Source: Dysidea avara
Lineage: Eukaryota; Porifera; Demospongiae; Dictyoceratida; Dysideidae
Reading direction: 5' to 3'
Length of the DNA: 64,000 nucleotides
NCBI RefSeq assembly: GCF_963678975.1
Contig: NC_089275.1
Span: forward strand, 26,845,977 to 26,909,976
Shown: positions 39,401 to 45,931 of the stretch, piece by piece
Layout: the number at the start of each line of letters is the position of its first letter
How positions within the stretch are numbered: the stretch's first letter is position 1
The notes under the pieces: model-generated
Seen by the model: the letters and a program-made list of their open reading frames with translations, nothing else
Told to the model about the DNA's origin: nothing
The model's database searches: none
Program-made: the position numbers and the translations under genes

Positions 39401-42400
39401 ACCCATAATCAAATTTTACAATTTAGTCTATATAATAAATCCAATGGTTGGCCTCGTGGATAGTCACCCACCAAGGGCTATTAGCCTGCAATTGGCATGG
39501 TACATATCAGTTGTAATGTGTCCTCATAAATTGCACACCCACGCCCTTGGCCCTGATGTACCTATCAAGTGGGCGTATGATACAATTATTACATGAGTAC
39601 AGTAATATGCAAGCAACACAGGTATATTAATAACCAATCAGAATCACATGTTGATTCTAAAAAGAATTTTATTGCACATTTACTTAGTTTTTAAACTTTA
39701 GCATGTAAATACTTTTACTGAATGAAGATGAAATCTATCATACGATAATAGCAAGAGTTGATGAATTATTAACTCTTGAAATATCAAAATTTGTACAACA
39801 GTAAATTCTTTTTTCTTATAGAGTATTGCCCAGAGGAAGTTATGAATCACACTACAAGAGTTGCACAACCTTTGAATGCAACCAGAGTGCTGTACTGTAG
39901 AACTGACAAAGGTTAGATAGTTATTATGTATGTTACTAATAATAAAGTGGTACTTTTAACAGTATTTATTATACAAACCTGTGAAAAATCTGCTGAGAAA
40001 GAACCAAAATGGTATCCACAATTGACTTCTTTTTGCAATGAAGATGGACTGCCAATTTCAGAAGATCTTTACACAACAATTACAACTGTAAGAGGATATA
40101 TGCATTGGGTATTTGCAATGGATTTATAATGCAATTGCAAGCAATGGATATATAATAAATCATTCAATATTGTGTTTTTCAGATACCATTTAATGAAAAT
40201 GACACTGAATTAGAGACTATTAAAACTTACATTGAGAAACCAGATGTAGAAATTTTAGATGGTGACCCAGTTGTAATCTTGGATATACTGCAGAACAGTT
40301 CAAGAGAAAACTGTACAAAAGAGTACATTGAGGTACAGTCCTGTGATATCATGTTCAGATAACATTAAAGGTATTGCTATATACATACACATGCTTATCA
40401 TCCTATAGAATTATGTTATTTCAATTGATAACTTGATGGACTCTCGATACTTAAATAGAATCAAATTGCTTGGAAAGGTAAAGTAAACAGGTCAGAGAAC
40501 ACTGATTAAATGTGTATACATTCACAGCAAGTACAAGAAAGCTTTATAAGTACACTATTTTCTTCAACCGATTACTTTGTTCTCTACTGTTACAAGCCCA
40601 AATATCCTCCCCCACCCACTTCATATACTGGTTAGCTATTGCAGTTATATACAGCAGACACTGATGTAACCTTTTAACAGGAATCAGTGCAGTTGACATT
40701 GAAGATCCCAATAATGTCAAGAAGTTGAATTTATCAACCAGTGCTTATGGATCATTCAGACCTCCAGATAGTATGATTGCCATAGCTCTTGAAGAAGGAA
40801 TTAAGAAATGTGAGCAAATGCTATAATATTATGCATTTTAGACCAAAACTTGTGTATACTGTCTGCAGTCCGAGTTGGGTCTTATTCTTTTGAATACCTG
40901 GATGAATTACTGCAGAAACCAATATACAGGAATAACACAGTAGACTACTATAATACCCTTCAGTTTATATCCCCTGTGAATTCCAAAGTAGTCAACTGTG
41001 CAACTCACAACTGTAAAAAAGCAATGGAAGAAGGTGTAGAGATAGTAATTAATCACAGACTGACAACAGGAATCACAATGTGTGCATACTACAATTTCAG
41101 CATGTGAGTCACAGCTTGCTATAATAAAGCAATATGTCCATACACTCTATGCAGAACAGAAGAATATGAACCATTCTGGTCTACTGATGGTTGCAGAGTA
41201 CAAAAAAGTAGTCCAGAACAAACTGTGTGCACTTGTACTCATTTAACACACTTTGCTGTCTAGACAATCTATCACCCAGGTGACCACACATATTCAATTT
41301 ATCATTACATTTATAGTGATGTTGTTACCAGGCTAGTACCAGTGAAGACCAATGCACCCAGCCAATTATAATATACGTGTGCATTGCAATCTCACTTGTA
41401 GTATTGATGCTAATCATTGTAATTCTAATAATGAACAGGTATATGTTCTATAGTTGATATGTGTATACATTAGTAAGGTATAACTAATTGCAGATCGTTG
41501 TGGAACTTTGCAACGTTTGTCCATATTAACCTATGTACTACTCTATTTATTGCACATTTGCTGCTTATACTTATTTGCATAATTGCCGACAAGGTAAGGC
41601 ACAACACTTTACTAGCAATTGTATGTACTGTCTTATGCACAGGCTGGCTGTGCTACTGTGGCCATTCTTATCCACTATTTCTTCCTTGCTTCGTTCATGT
41701 GGTTGTTAATGGAGGGAGTAGTGTTGTATATTATACTAATAAAAGAGTTCAACAAAGTCAACTGGAAACATTACATCATTGTTACACTTCTGTCTTATGG
41801 TAAGCCGCACATAAGCAGTGGCGGATCTAGATGGGTTTCTGGGGTTTTTACAGAAACCCCCTTTTGAATTTAGCTCAGTGGCAGTCTAAATACATAAACA
41901 TTGTTGTACTGACAATTTGTCATATCAAACAACTATATACCACTGTGTTTCAGTAGCATGCATGCAGCTGCACTTAACTGACACCATTGATAGCTATTAA
42001 ACTCTCAGCAACACTTAGCTTTTCATCTACCACTGCATTAAAAACGATTGAGATACTGTAATAGAGCAGTCAAGTAACTGCTCTAATACAGCAATCAAAG
42101 CTCCAATTTATACTCACCATCTTCCAATAGTTAGCTATAGTATTTACAGTTTAAAGCATTGGATTTATTGTAATTGCTAACTAAAAGTAGCCTAAAATCC
42201 GATCTCAGCGTTTCTAAAATCTCAAAGTTTCTGGAGAAATGTTATCAGATGCCTTATTCATCTATACAAACTTTCAGAAACCCCATTTTAAAAATCTTAG
42301 ATCCGTCACTGATAAGATGATGATCCATTATACTGTAGTTGAATAGATATAATAAACACGACTACATTTTGTCTATTGAATGTACAATTGTAAACTTTAA

Positions 42401-43779
42401 TAGATGCAATATGTTAGACTGGGAGAGCTAAACAGCAAAGCAAACACTTGAGCTCATTATTTTTATCTGTCATAACCATATCACCTTAATTTAATTGAGA
42501 TTCATGTTCCAGTTATTGCGTTATGACCTGTATAACATAACAAGTATTATGAACCAAACTAGCAACACAGTTATATCCATATGTACATGGTCAACTTGTG
42601 CACTAAAACCATTGCAATACATTGTATAGCTTTAAAGTGTTGTATATTCAATTGGTATAAAAATTTACAACTATAATATAATACTGCTGGTATATACACA
42701 CACAGGTGGCCCTCTATTGTACATGATATTGTGTATTCCTTTGGCACTGGGAAGAAGCAATGAATGGAGTTATGGGAGTGAAGAACTGTAAGCTCCTATA
42801 CACTTCAGTTTTACATGTACCTTTATTGAATTGTGTACAGATGTTGGTTGACATACAAGGATGGTTTTATACTGGCATTCGTTGTTCCTGTGCTGTTTAT
42901 TGTATTAGTGAGTACCATATTCTTATAATTGCACTATATACACTTACATGTATTTACAGCTAGCATTCATGCTTTTGATAATACTGCTCACCATGCAAAA
43001 GAAATTTGAAAGGAAGCACAAGATTGATGAAAACTGTTTGCAGACTATGTAAGGCTCTACTTGAGTATATACTATACTGAACAATGTCATATGTGACCCT
43101 AGTTCTTATTGCTACAAACGATGGTTACAAGGACTTATCCTGCTAACTCTCACAATGACAGCAACATGGGCATTAGCACTGATTCATTATTACATGCTGT
43201 TATTACTGACAGCATACATCTTTGGAATCAGCCTTGTTATTCAAGTATGCTGGGTGTTCCTAACATTATAATATTGCATAATCTACTATTTTTTAGGCAA
43301 TTATACTATTCCTACTCTTAATCATTTATTTCAGAAAGGTTAGCAATGAATAAACATTTTAGCACCTACTTACTAAGTGTGTTAATCCAGGTGTGTAAAG
43401 TATGGTATGCCTACATTTTCAAGAAGCCAACCAGCAAGGTTAGCACAAAAAGCACTGGCTAGTTAAAGATCAACACTTATATCACTTAGGCCGATGACAC
43501 ACTAGAGGATTGTACATTTGAAAACATGTACGCGATTAGTGAATATTCAGAAGATATACAAACCATTAGTGTAAGTATAGCACAAAGCACAAAATACATT
43601 CCATGATATGTTTCATTTGCATACAGTATTCTCCAGTATCCCACAAAGATTTTATGCTTGAAAAGTCCAAAAGTTTCCGAGAAAAGAACTACACCCTCAA
43701 AGAGACAGTTGTGAACAACAATGAAGAGAGGGTTGACTTTTTGATTGCCAAACCTGCTGCTGCTGCTGCCTCATTTTAA
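9102..43779 (+). CDS. giant adhesion-type GPCR (VWA, Sushi, 87 EGF repeats, GPS, 7TM), 24 exons
   Basis: Predicted cell-surface receptor of 4,416 residues, assembled by hand. Exons: 9102-9489, 9570-9638, 16479-17054, 17558-17743, 21910-31869, 39822-39911, 39963-40087, 40183-40332, 40409-40477, 40528-40630, 40681-40809, 40869-41103, 41155-41257, 41332-41438, 41494-41593, 41643-41799, 42706-42787, 42841-42907, 42960-43048, 43103-43244, 43297-43338, 43391-43438, 43490-43570, 43627-43779. Every junction is GT-AG with matching phase and the sum, 13,251 nt, is divisible by three. The extracellular domain exons are all phase 1-1. By family analogy, the GPS should self-cleave between residues 4057 and 4058, leaving a very long adhesive fragment on a 7TM stub that signals through G proteins. 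Introns from exon 6 on are mostly 50-80 bp, but those before and after the EGF exon and after VWA-upstream exons are kilobases of repeats. One donor (41258, GTCTAG) is weak. The 5' and 3' halves could be separate genes. No transcript evidence is available. Confidence 0.75.
9570..9638 (+). CDS. receptor exon 2: short polybasic linker
   Basis: A 69-bp phase 1-1 exon between TTTAG (ending 9569) and donor GTAAAG (9639), separated from exon 1 by an 80-bp intron. It encodes about 23 residues including YKKRLMKKRQ, a basic cluster with the R-x-x-K-K-R form recognised by furin-type proprotein convertases. This could be a processing site just before the VWA domain, though that is inference. Its small size makes it the least certain of the 5' exons. 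Confidence 0.55.
10533..10784. mobile_element. pogo/Tigger-like MITE (252 bp)
   Basis: The element begins CAGTGGATCCTCGCTT after a TA (10531-10532) and ends CTTAGGACCCACTG before a TA (10785-10786). Inner inverted matches include TTATCCGAAC and GTTCGGATAA. A TA target duplication and CAGTGG...-TTATCCGAAC ends are characteristic of pogo-type Tc1/mariner MITEs. The middle contains three copies of TTCTATTAGAGTA. There is no transposase. Confidence 0.75.
12180..13410. mobile_element. TIR DNA element (1,231 bp) with 5-bp duplication
   Basis: The left end CAGGGGTGTAGCGAGG and the right end CCTGCCTACGCCCTTG are imperfect inverted repeats, with GGGGTTCGG and CGAACC matching further in. A direct ACATT flanks the element at 12175-12179 and 13411-13415. 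The interior is non-coding. It carries inverted ACTCTAATAGAG motifs at 13044-13084 and repeated TTATGCT words at 12930-13300. The superfamily is not identified. Confidence 0.6.
13537..13742. mobile_element. palindromic MITE with TA target site (206 bp)
   Basis: Terminal inverted repeats of about 45 bp, starting CCGTACGCAAGGAAATTTTG after TA and ending in the inverse before TA (13743-13744). The inner part of each end contains GTCAAAAAAATTTGACG, itself palindromic, and TTCGTCAAAT is repeated several times in the middle. The TA target site suggests a Tc1/mariner-type source. The adjoining open frame is not a gene. Confidence 0.75.
14117..14570 (+). pseudogene. LINE reverse-transcriptase C-terminus and 3' UTR
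   Basis: An open frame of 101 codons (14117-14422) has the layout of the last 100 residues of a non-LTR retrotransposon ORF2: LQWPSLQSRQQFLSLSILYD near the start, then FRYCFFVSVAFLWNTIPEDI, then a basic end. About 130 bp of untranslated sequence follows, ending in AATAATAATAATAAAG at about 14555-14570. This is a typical 5'-truncated LINE insertion. No endonuclease or RT active-site region is present. Confidence 0.7.
15497..15731. mobile_element. MITE with 28-bp inverted ends (235 bp)
   Basis: The left end TGTGACTGGATTTGCGAAAA continues into GGGGTCTT; the right end is its near-perfect inverse, AAGACCCCTTTTCG then AAATCCAGTCACA. The interior is AT-rich with no coding potential. A target duplication could not be separated from the symmetrical ends. 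Confidence 0.7.
16479..17054 (+). CDS. receptor exon 3: von Willebrand factor A domain
   Basis: A single phase 1-1 exon (acceptor TTTACAG ending 16478, donor GTTAGT at 17055) encoding protein residues about 153-345. The metal-ion-dependent adhesion site is complete: DGSGS after the first beta strand (LVFVLDGSGS), the central threonine in GGTNT, and TDGES in IAIVVTDGES. The domain length of about 190 residues is normal for VWA. Such domains usually bind collagen, matrix or other cell-surface proteins through a bound Mg2+. The exon fits cleanly between neighbours of the same phase, as expected for a shuffled module. Confidence 0.9.
17558..17743 (+). CDS. receptor exon 4: Sushi (CCP) domain
   Basis: A 186-bp phase 1-1 exon with acceptor TTTACAG (ending 17557) and donor GTAAGA (17744). 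It encodes one Sushi module of about 62 residues with the four canonical cysteines: CQLL.APDDG...NC, then DTCTFTCNSGYELSGN, then RSCQINGNWSG and EPTC. The family's W and the G-Y/F after the second cysteine are present. Sushi modules mediate protein-protein contacts in complement regulators and adhesion receptors. If joined directly to the EGF exon, the junction reads CTQ-ITCPDGF. Confidence 0.92.
18302..18705. mobile_element. TIR DNA element (404 bp) with 5-bp duplication
   Basis: Left end CAATGGTGGATCCAGGTTGG and right end CTTCTGGATCCACCCCTG are imperfect inverted repeats. A direct TGAAG lies on both sides (18297-18301 and 18706-18710). The sequence next to the left end contains a short G/C-rich inverted stretch (GGGGCATTTGGGATAAATGC). 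It is non-coding. The GGATCC core of the ends is shared with other elements in the window. Confidence 0.6.
19230..20215 (+). repeat. composite repeat, short copy: minisatellite plus 0.5-kb body
   Basis: About 19230-19690 is a degenerate tandem repeat of a 31-40 bp unit containing GCTGAACTCTCTACTGGG and GACTTGTAATGTA. It is followed by a dispersed motif (ATTAGAGTACCTCGAT at about 19709) and then a body ending near 20215 with AGTGTGGCATGCTGAGCCGC. The same order of parts occurs at 33470-37856. The shared order shows that array and body move or duplicate as one unit. Confidence 0.6.
21480..21692. mobile_element. hairpin element, partly decayed copy
   Basis: Two inverted arms meet near 21555 (AATTCAGGTGAATTTGGTG on the left, CACCAAATTCACATGAATTG on the right) and extend through TACCATCACAGCC, then CTTGGCCGCCACCTTGGATT. 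The right arm continues to about 21692 (TTTTACAGCTTGGCTGTTTT) while the left arm is cut at about 21480. It is a diverged relative of the long hairpin at 32946-33268. Confidence 0.65.
21910..31869 (+). CDS. receptor exon 5: 87 tandem Notch-type EGF repeats in one exon
   Basis: One 9,960-bp phase 1-1 exon (acceptor ATCCAG ending 21909, donor GTAAGT at 31870), residues about 407-3727. After a 16-residue partial module it holds 87 EGF repeats of 38 residues (114 bp) without a single indel; only the last is one residue shorter at the splice site. Cysteine spacing is C-x4-C-x5-C-x8-C-x-C-x8-C. Each has a calcium-binding-type lead (NIDDC) and the Asp/Asn hydroxylation pattern C-x-D-x4-F-x-C-x-C. Most have the POFUT1 O-fucose form C2-MNGGS-C3; the O-glucose C-x-S-x-P-C form is absent (CDPNPC). 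Central repeats are nearly identical in DNA; the last seven or so (from about 31010) are diverged. Likely function: a long, stiff, Ca2+-dependent adhesive stalk. A frame open on the reverse strand is a by-product. Confidence 0.92.
22805..24556 (+). repeat. EGF array higher-order block, copy A (offset 1,824 bp)
   Basis: This stretch is almost identical to 24629-26380, exactly 1,824 bp (16 EGF units) downstream. Shared private variants include AATACTTGTATG (24138 and 25962), CGCTGTTGGC (24311 and 26135) and CATAAATGAT (24461 and 26285). A few differences, such as GGTGGTTGTACAGATCG at about 23812 against GGTAGTTGTACAGATGG in copy B, show the copies have begun to diverge. Confidence 0.85.
24629..26380 (+). 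repeat. EGF array higher-order block, copy B
   Basis: Second copy of the 16-unit block. Parts reappear further on: the CATAAATGAT variant unit recurs at 27197 (24 units after 24461) and 28679 (13 units later). The array therefore grew by duplication of multi-unit blocks as well as single repeats. Confidence 0.8.
32131..32221 (+). mobile_element. SINE 3' fragment, plus strand
   Basis: Contains AACTTTAAACAGGCTGTAGG, then CAGACCTTCAGCACTTGTGC and ends TTAATAAATAAATTT plus an A-run. This is the same 3' block as the SINE at 1670-1905, here on the plus strand. Confidence 0.6.
32946..33268. mobile_element. near-perfect hairpin (foldback) element, arms of about 150 bp
   Basis: The two halves are inverse copies: the left starts TCTAATCAAAAACAGCCAAG (32946) and the right ends in its inverse at 33268; the axis is near 33107 with a loop of roughly 10-15 bp. 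The matched arms run through GGTGCGGCCCC, CCAAGGTGGCGGCCAAGAAA and GGTAGGTTAATGGTAAAAA. Degraded copies or single arms occur at 21480-21692, about 19137-19210 and 37985-38065, so it is a dispersed family. It is non-coding, but its transcript would fold into a long double strand. Confidence 0.85.
33470..37856 (+). repeat. composite repeat, long copy: 3.5-kb minisatellite plus 0.8-kb body
   Basis: 33470-35395 and 36210-37020 form one tandem array of a 31-33 bp unit (GTAGCTGAACTCTCTACAGG followed by GTGATTTGTTT), interrupted by a TIR element. It ends in GCTCTATTAGGGTGACTG and ATTAGAGTATCTCGATC (37027-37075). The body, 37076-37856, is more GC-rich and contains overlapping open frames (37404-37766, 37462-37854) with no protein signature. 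It ends with GTGTGGCGCGCCGGCTTC. The parts and their order match the short copy at 19230-20215. Confidence 0.7.
35402..36209. mobile_element. TIR DNA element (808 bp) nested in the minisatellite
   Basis: Ends CAGGGGCGTAGGGAGG and GGCTACGCCCCTG are inverted repeats. The element splits a minisatellite unit and is flanked by CTGTAG on both sides (35396-35401 and 36210-36215), although CTGTAG is also a natural word of the array. It contains three ACTCTAATAGA(G/A)CA motifs at 35626-35690. It is non-coding. Its ends resemble those of the 12180-13410 element. Confidence 0.75.
38160..38515 (+). repeat. diverged minisatellite fragment
   Basis: About ten degenerate units containing GTAGCTGAACTCTCTA and GGTGACTTGTAA, related to the arrays at 19230 and 33470. 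It is not followed by the composite body, so it is a detached or decayed piece. Confidence 0.5.
39822..41257 (+). CDS. receptor exons 6-13: GAIN-like region and GPS motif
   Basis: Eight exons (39822-39911, 39963-40087, 40183-40332, 40409-40477, 40528-40630, 40681-40809, 40869-41103, 41155-41257), separated by introns of about 50-95 bp and in continuous frame. The first two encode a Cys-rich segment (EYCPEEVM, LYCRTDKG, CEKSAEKEPKW) that sits where a hormone-receptor-motif domain often does; similarity is weak. Next comes about 270 residues of GAIN-like sequence (VILDILQNSSREN, NYVISIDNLMDSRYLN). The GPS is clear: TMCAYYNFS, WSTDGC, then CTCTHLTHFA, with all four cysteines and the HL/T cleavage point (between 41245 and 41246). 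GAIN domains self-cleave and expose the tethered agonist that follows. Confidence 0.85.
41332..43338 (+). CDS. receptor exons 14-21: seven-transmembrane domain
   Basis: Exons 41332-41438 (TM1, IIIYVCIAISLVVLMLIIVI), 41494-41593 (TM2, FATFVHINLCTTLFIAHLLL), 41643-41799 (TM3 and start of TM4, AGCATVAILIHYFFLASFMW, then LLMEGVVLY), 42706-42787 (TM4), 42841-42907 (CWLTYKDGFILAFVVPVLF, TM5), 42960-43048 (rest of TM5 and third inner loop), 43103-43244 (TM6-TM7) and 43297-43338 (end of TM7). The A-G-C at the top of TM3, the C-W of the second outer loop (expected disulfide) and the M-E-G-V-x-L-Y motif are standard class B2 features. All phases agree. The intron after TM3 is enlarged by a TIR element. 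Confidence 0.9.
41816..42311. mobile_element. TIR DNA element (496 bp) in the TM3-TM4 intron
   Basis: Left end CAGTGGCGGATCTAGATGGG and right end CTTAGATCCGTCACTG are inverted repeats, flanked by ATAAG at 41811-41815 and 42312-42316. It contains two motifs of the ACTCTAATAGAGCAGTCA type at 42054-42100. The same insertion, at the same site, is in the duplicated segment at 63693. It is non-coding. Confidence 0.75.
43391..43779 (+). CDS. receptor exons 22-24: cytoplasmic tail
   Basis: Exons 43391-43438, 43490-43570 and 43627-43779 encode about 93 residues after TM7. The tail starts basic (VCKVWYAYIFKKPTSK), continues acidic (ADDTLEDCTFENMYA, SEYSEDIQTIS) and ends KPAAAAASF before TAA at 43777-43779. 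Tyrosines and serines in acidic context are possible phosphorylation sites (inference). No PDZ-type end or other motif is recognised. Confidence 0.8.
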
Positions 43780-44173
43780 TACTATATCATCATGTACTGT
43801 ACATGTATTTTGCACACAAGTACAACACAACAACAACTATACACATGTTATAATTGTTAGCAACATCCAGTAAAAGTATATGTAATTAGCTGCAAACACT
43901 TTGGTACTCATTCCATCATGCAAAACTGATCAAACTTTGTGATGACATGTATGTACTAGTTTACAAAAGAAGATGGACAGAAAAGTATGTTAGTGGTGCT
44001 AACATAGCACAGTGCTTGTATCAGTGCTATGTATACAGCGTACAGCAAGCAAATCATCTGCAATGAACTACACTGAGGGTTTTACAAGCTAGCAATAATG
44101 CATTTTATAAGCACTGTGCTGAAATGTGTTGATTTCATAATTATATCTGTGGTAAGGTTTGGCCATAGAAGGC

Positions 44174-44248
44174 AATAAAACAAACAAAAACTTGAGTCCA
44201 GTGATCTAGTCCATAAATGGATACACATGTATCCTACATCTAAATAAA
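44174..44248 (+). terminator. candidate polyadenylation signals
   Basis: AATAAA occurs at 44174-44179 and 44243-44248, about 395 and 464 bp after the receptor stop codon. Either could direct 3' end formation. This is position and motif only, with no proof of use. Confidence 0.35.
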
Positions 44249-44807
44249 ACAAGTTGATGTTGTGCTACTTCTAAAAACCAGGCGCCACGCAGCTAGCTAA
44301 CTCATCTGGTATAGACAGTATATGCTACTATGAATTAGCCAACTATGTATAACTACTTTACAATAGGGTAGTTTTGGGTTGTACAATAATATTATTAGCT
44401 AATTCTCGTATTTCGTAATTCATGAAATATTCGTAATTCGTTCAATTACGTTGCTATGCACTGCTAAGGAAGCGTCTGTTACACAAACCGCTTTTACCAA
44501 CAAGCTGCTCTTCATTTTCGTTTGCGTACGTAAGGGATACGCGGCATCATACGCCCCAAGCGATAGGCTATTCCTGGTAGTGTACGAGGCCTGCACCGTT
44601 GTTTTTCAGTTGCTAAATGCCTGAAAACCTCAAGGGGAAGGTAGTCTGAGGAAAGTCACCACACCCGTATTTCAGTCCGCCGGAAAGAAACCACCTCAGA
44701 GCAAAGTTTACCTGTGCAGAAGTTTACTATAGTCACTTTTACTTCTTACTTAAAAGCTGTTATTAAACGATTTTGCTCACGTGGGTGCGTACGAACAAAC
44801 ATAGGTA

Positions 44808-45051
44808 CCGTGTTTTTCAGGTTTCTGGCGAAAATCAAAGCATTAACGTGATCAAACACGTGATCCGTGCTTCGAACTAGCAAGGCTTACATAACTTGCA
44901 GCATACTAGCAATACTTGAACGTGTACAATGATCGGCAAAAGGTGCGAATATTCACTTTAAATGCCTTGCAAGTTCGAGATGTTTGAATTACAGATCACG
45001 TGTTTGATCACGTTTATGCTTTGATTTTCGCAAGAAACCTGAAAAACACGG
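44808..45051. mobile_element. palindromic MITE with TA target site (244 bp)
   Basis: Begins CCGTGTTTTTCAGGTTTCTG after TA (44806-44807) and ends in the inverse before TA (45052-45053). The inverted ends are about 65 bp and include GATCAAACACGTGATC-type words. It is non-coding. It is analogous to, but different in sequence from, the MITE at 13537. Confidence 0.75.
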
Positions 45052-45114
45052 TAGATAGGTAGTTAGGTACACACACACACACTTTTACCATAGATACAAT
45101 ATACTTTATATATA

Positions 45115-45818
45115 TAGGGTTTCCAACTCAAAATAGGAAGGTGCTTCCTTTTGTTGTTTCTGGTGATTTTCACACAGACTGACCTTTATGATAAAGCAAA
45201 CAAGTGCTAATTTATTATTAGATTGTTTGTAGCATTGGGTAGCTATCAACATAAGTTTAGCACACAAAAACATACAAGAAGTAGTCACGTGACCAAAAAT
45301 ATCATAATAGTTAAATTGGGCAGCTTATTAGAAAATCACTGTATTGTGGGGTGACTAAAGTCACAATTAGTGTATTTTCTTGCCTTATAATGAAGACTTC
45401 TACATCTTGTAGTGCTATAGCACATCCTTTATAGCCGTAATGGGATTTTTCACCACGTGACCACTTTTTGGGTATTTACAGTTAAAACTGCACTGATATT
45501 GAAAGTAATAGACAGTTTAATAATATACTAGCACTTGTTCATTTTGTCTTTAGGTTAGCCTGCATGAAAATCATCAGAAACAATGAAAAAAACTGAGGTA
45601 TCATTTTATTTTGCAGTGGAAATTCTATATGAAGGGATTTTTGGTCACGTAACCACTTTTTGGATACTTACATATGTTAAAATTGTGCTGATAGTGACTG
45701 CTGCAAACATTCCAATAACAAATTAGCACTTGTTTGCTTTATCTTAAAGGTAAATCTGTGTGAAAATCTCCAAAAAACAACAAAATGAAGCACCTTCCTA
45801 TTTTGAGTGGAAATCCTA
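45115..45818. mobile_element. TIR element with internal duplication (704 bp)
   Basis: Left end TAGGGTTTCCAACTCAAAAT and right end ATTTTGAGTGGAAATCCTA are inverted, and the match continues through AGGAAGGTGCTTC. Inside, a segment starting GATTTTTCACCACGTGACCA (about 45446) is repeated from about 45637 (TTTTTGGTCACGTAACCACT). The flanks are TA-rich, so the target duplication is ambiguous. Confidence 0.6.
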
Positions 45819-45854
45819 TTATATATCTATGCTTTTATGAAAACAATTTTAGTA

Positions 45855-45898
45855 AACCAGGCGCATGCCCACAGCTGGCTGTGGGCGCGCGCCTGGTT
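45855..45898. repeat. GC-rich hairpin
   Basis: AACCAGGCGCATGCCCACAG is followed directly by its imperfect inverse CTGTGGGCGCGCGCCTGGTT. It stands out by GC content in AT-rich surroundings and lies between two TIR elements. It could be a very short foldback remnant. Confidence 0.7.
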
Positions 45899-45931
45899 AA
45901 AAAAAAAACTAGAAGGTATAGTCTTTAAAAC

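Larger units (their letters stand above)
31870..39821. other. 8-kb intron between EGF exon and GAIN-like exons
   Basis: No exon was recognised. It contains a SINE fragment (32131), a near-perfect hairpin (32946-33268), the long composite minisatellite repeat (33470-37856) with a nested TIR element (35402-36209), a second minisatellite piece (38160-38515) and unclassified AT-rich sequence at 38516-39821. An open frame at 39294-39596 shows no domain. Confidence 0.5.

Noticed and set aside
39294..39596. Open frame of 100 codons in the 8-kb intron
   Set aside because: No domain, no splice sites in the required phase 1, and the local sequence looks like decayed repeat.
40810..40868. Alternative acceptor at 40841 for exon 12
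   Set aside because: It is in the correct frame but would leave a 32-bp intron, shorter than any other in the gene. The CTGCAG acceptor ending 40868 gives 59 bp, like its neighbours.
41258..41331. The TAG after the GPS as proof of a pseudogene
   Set aside because: A GT-AG intron of matching phase removes it, and all downstream exons keep an open frame and conserved 7TM motifs. It is kept as a finding about possible intron retention.
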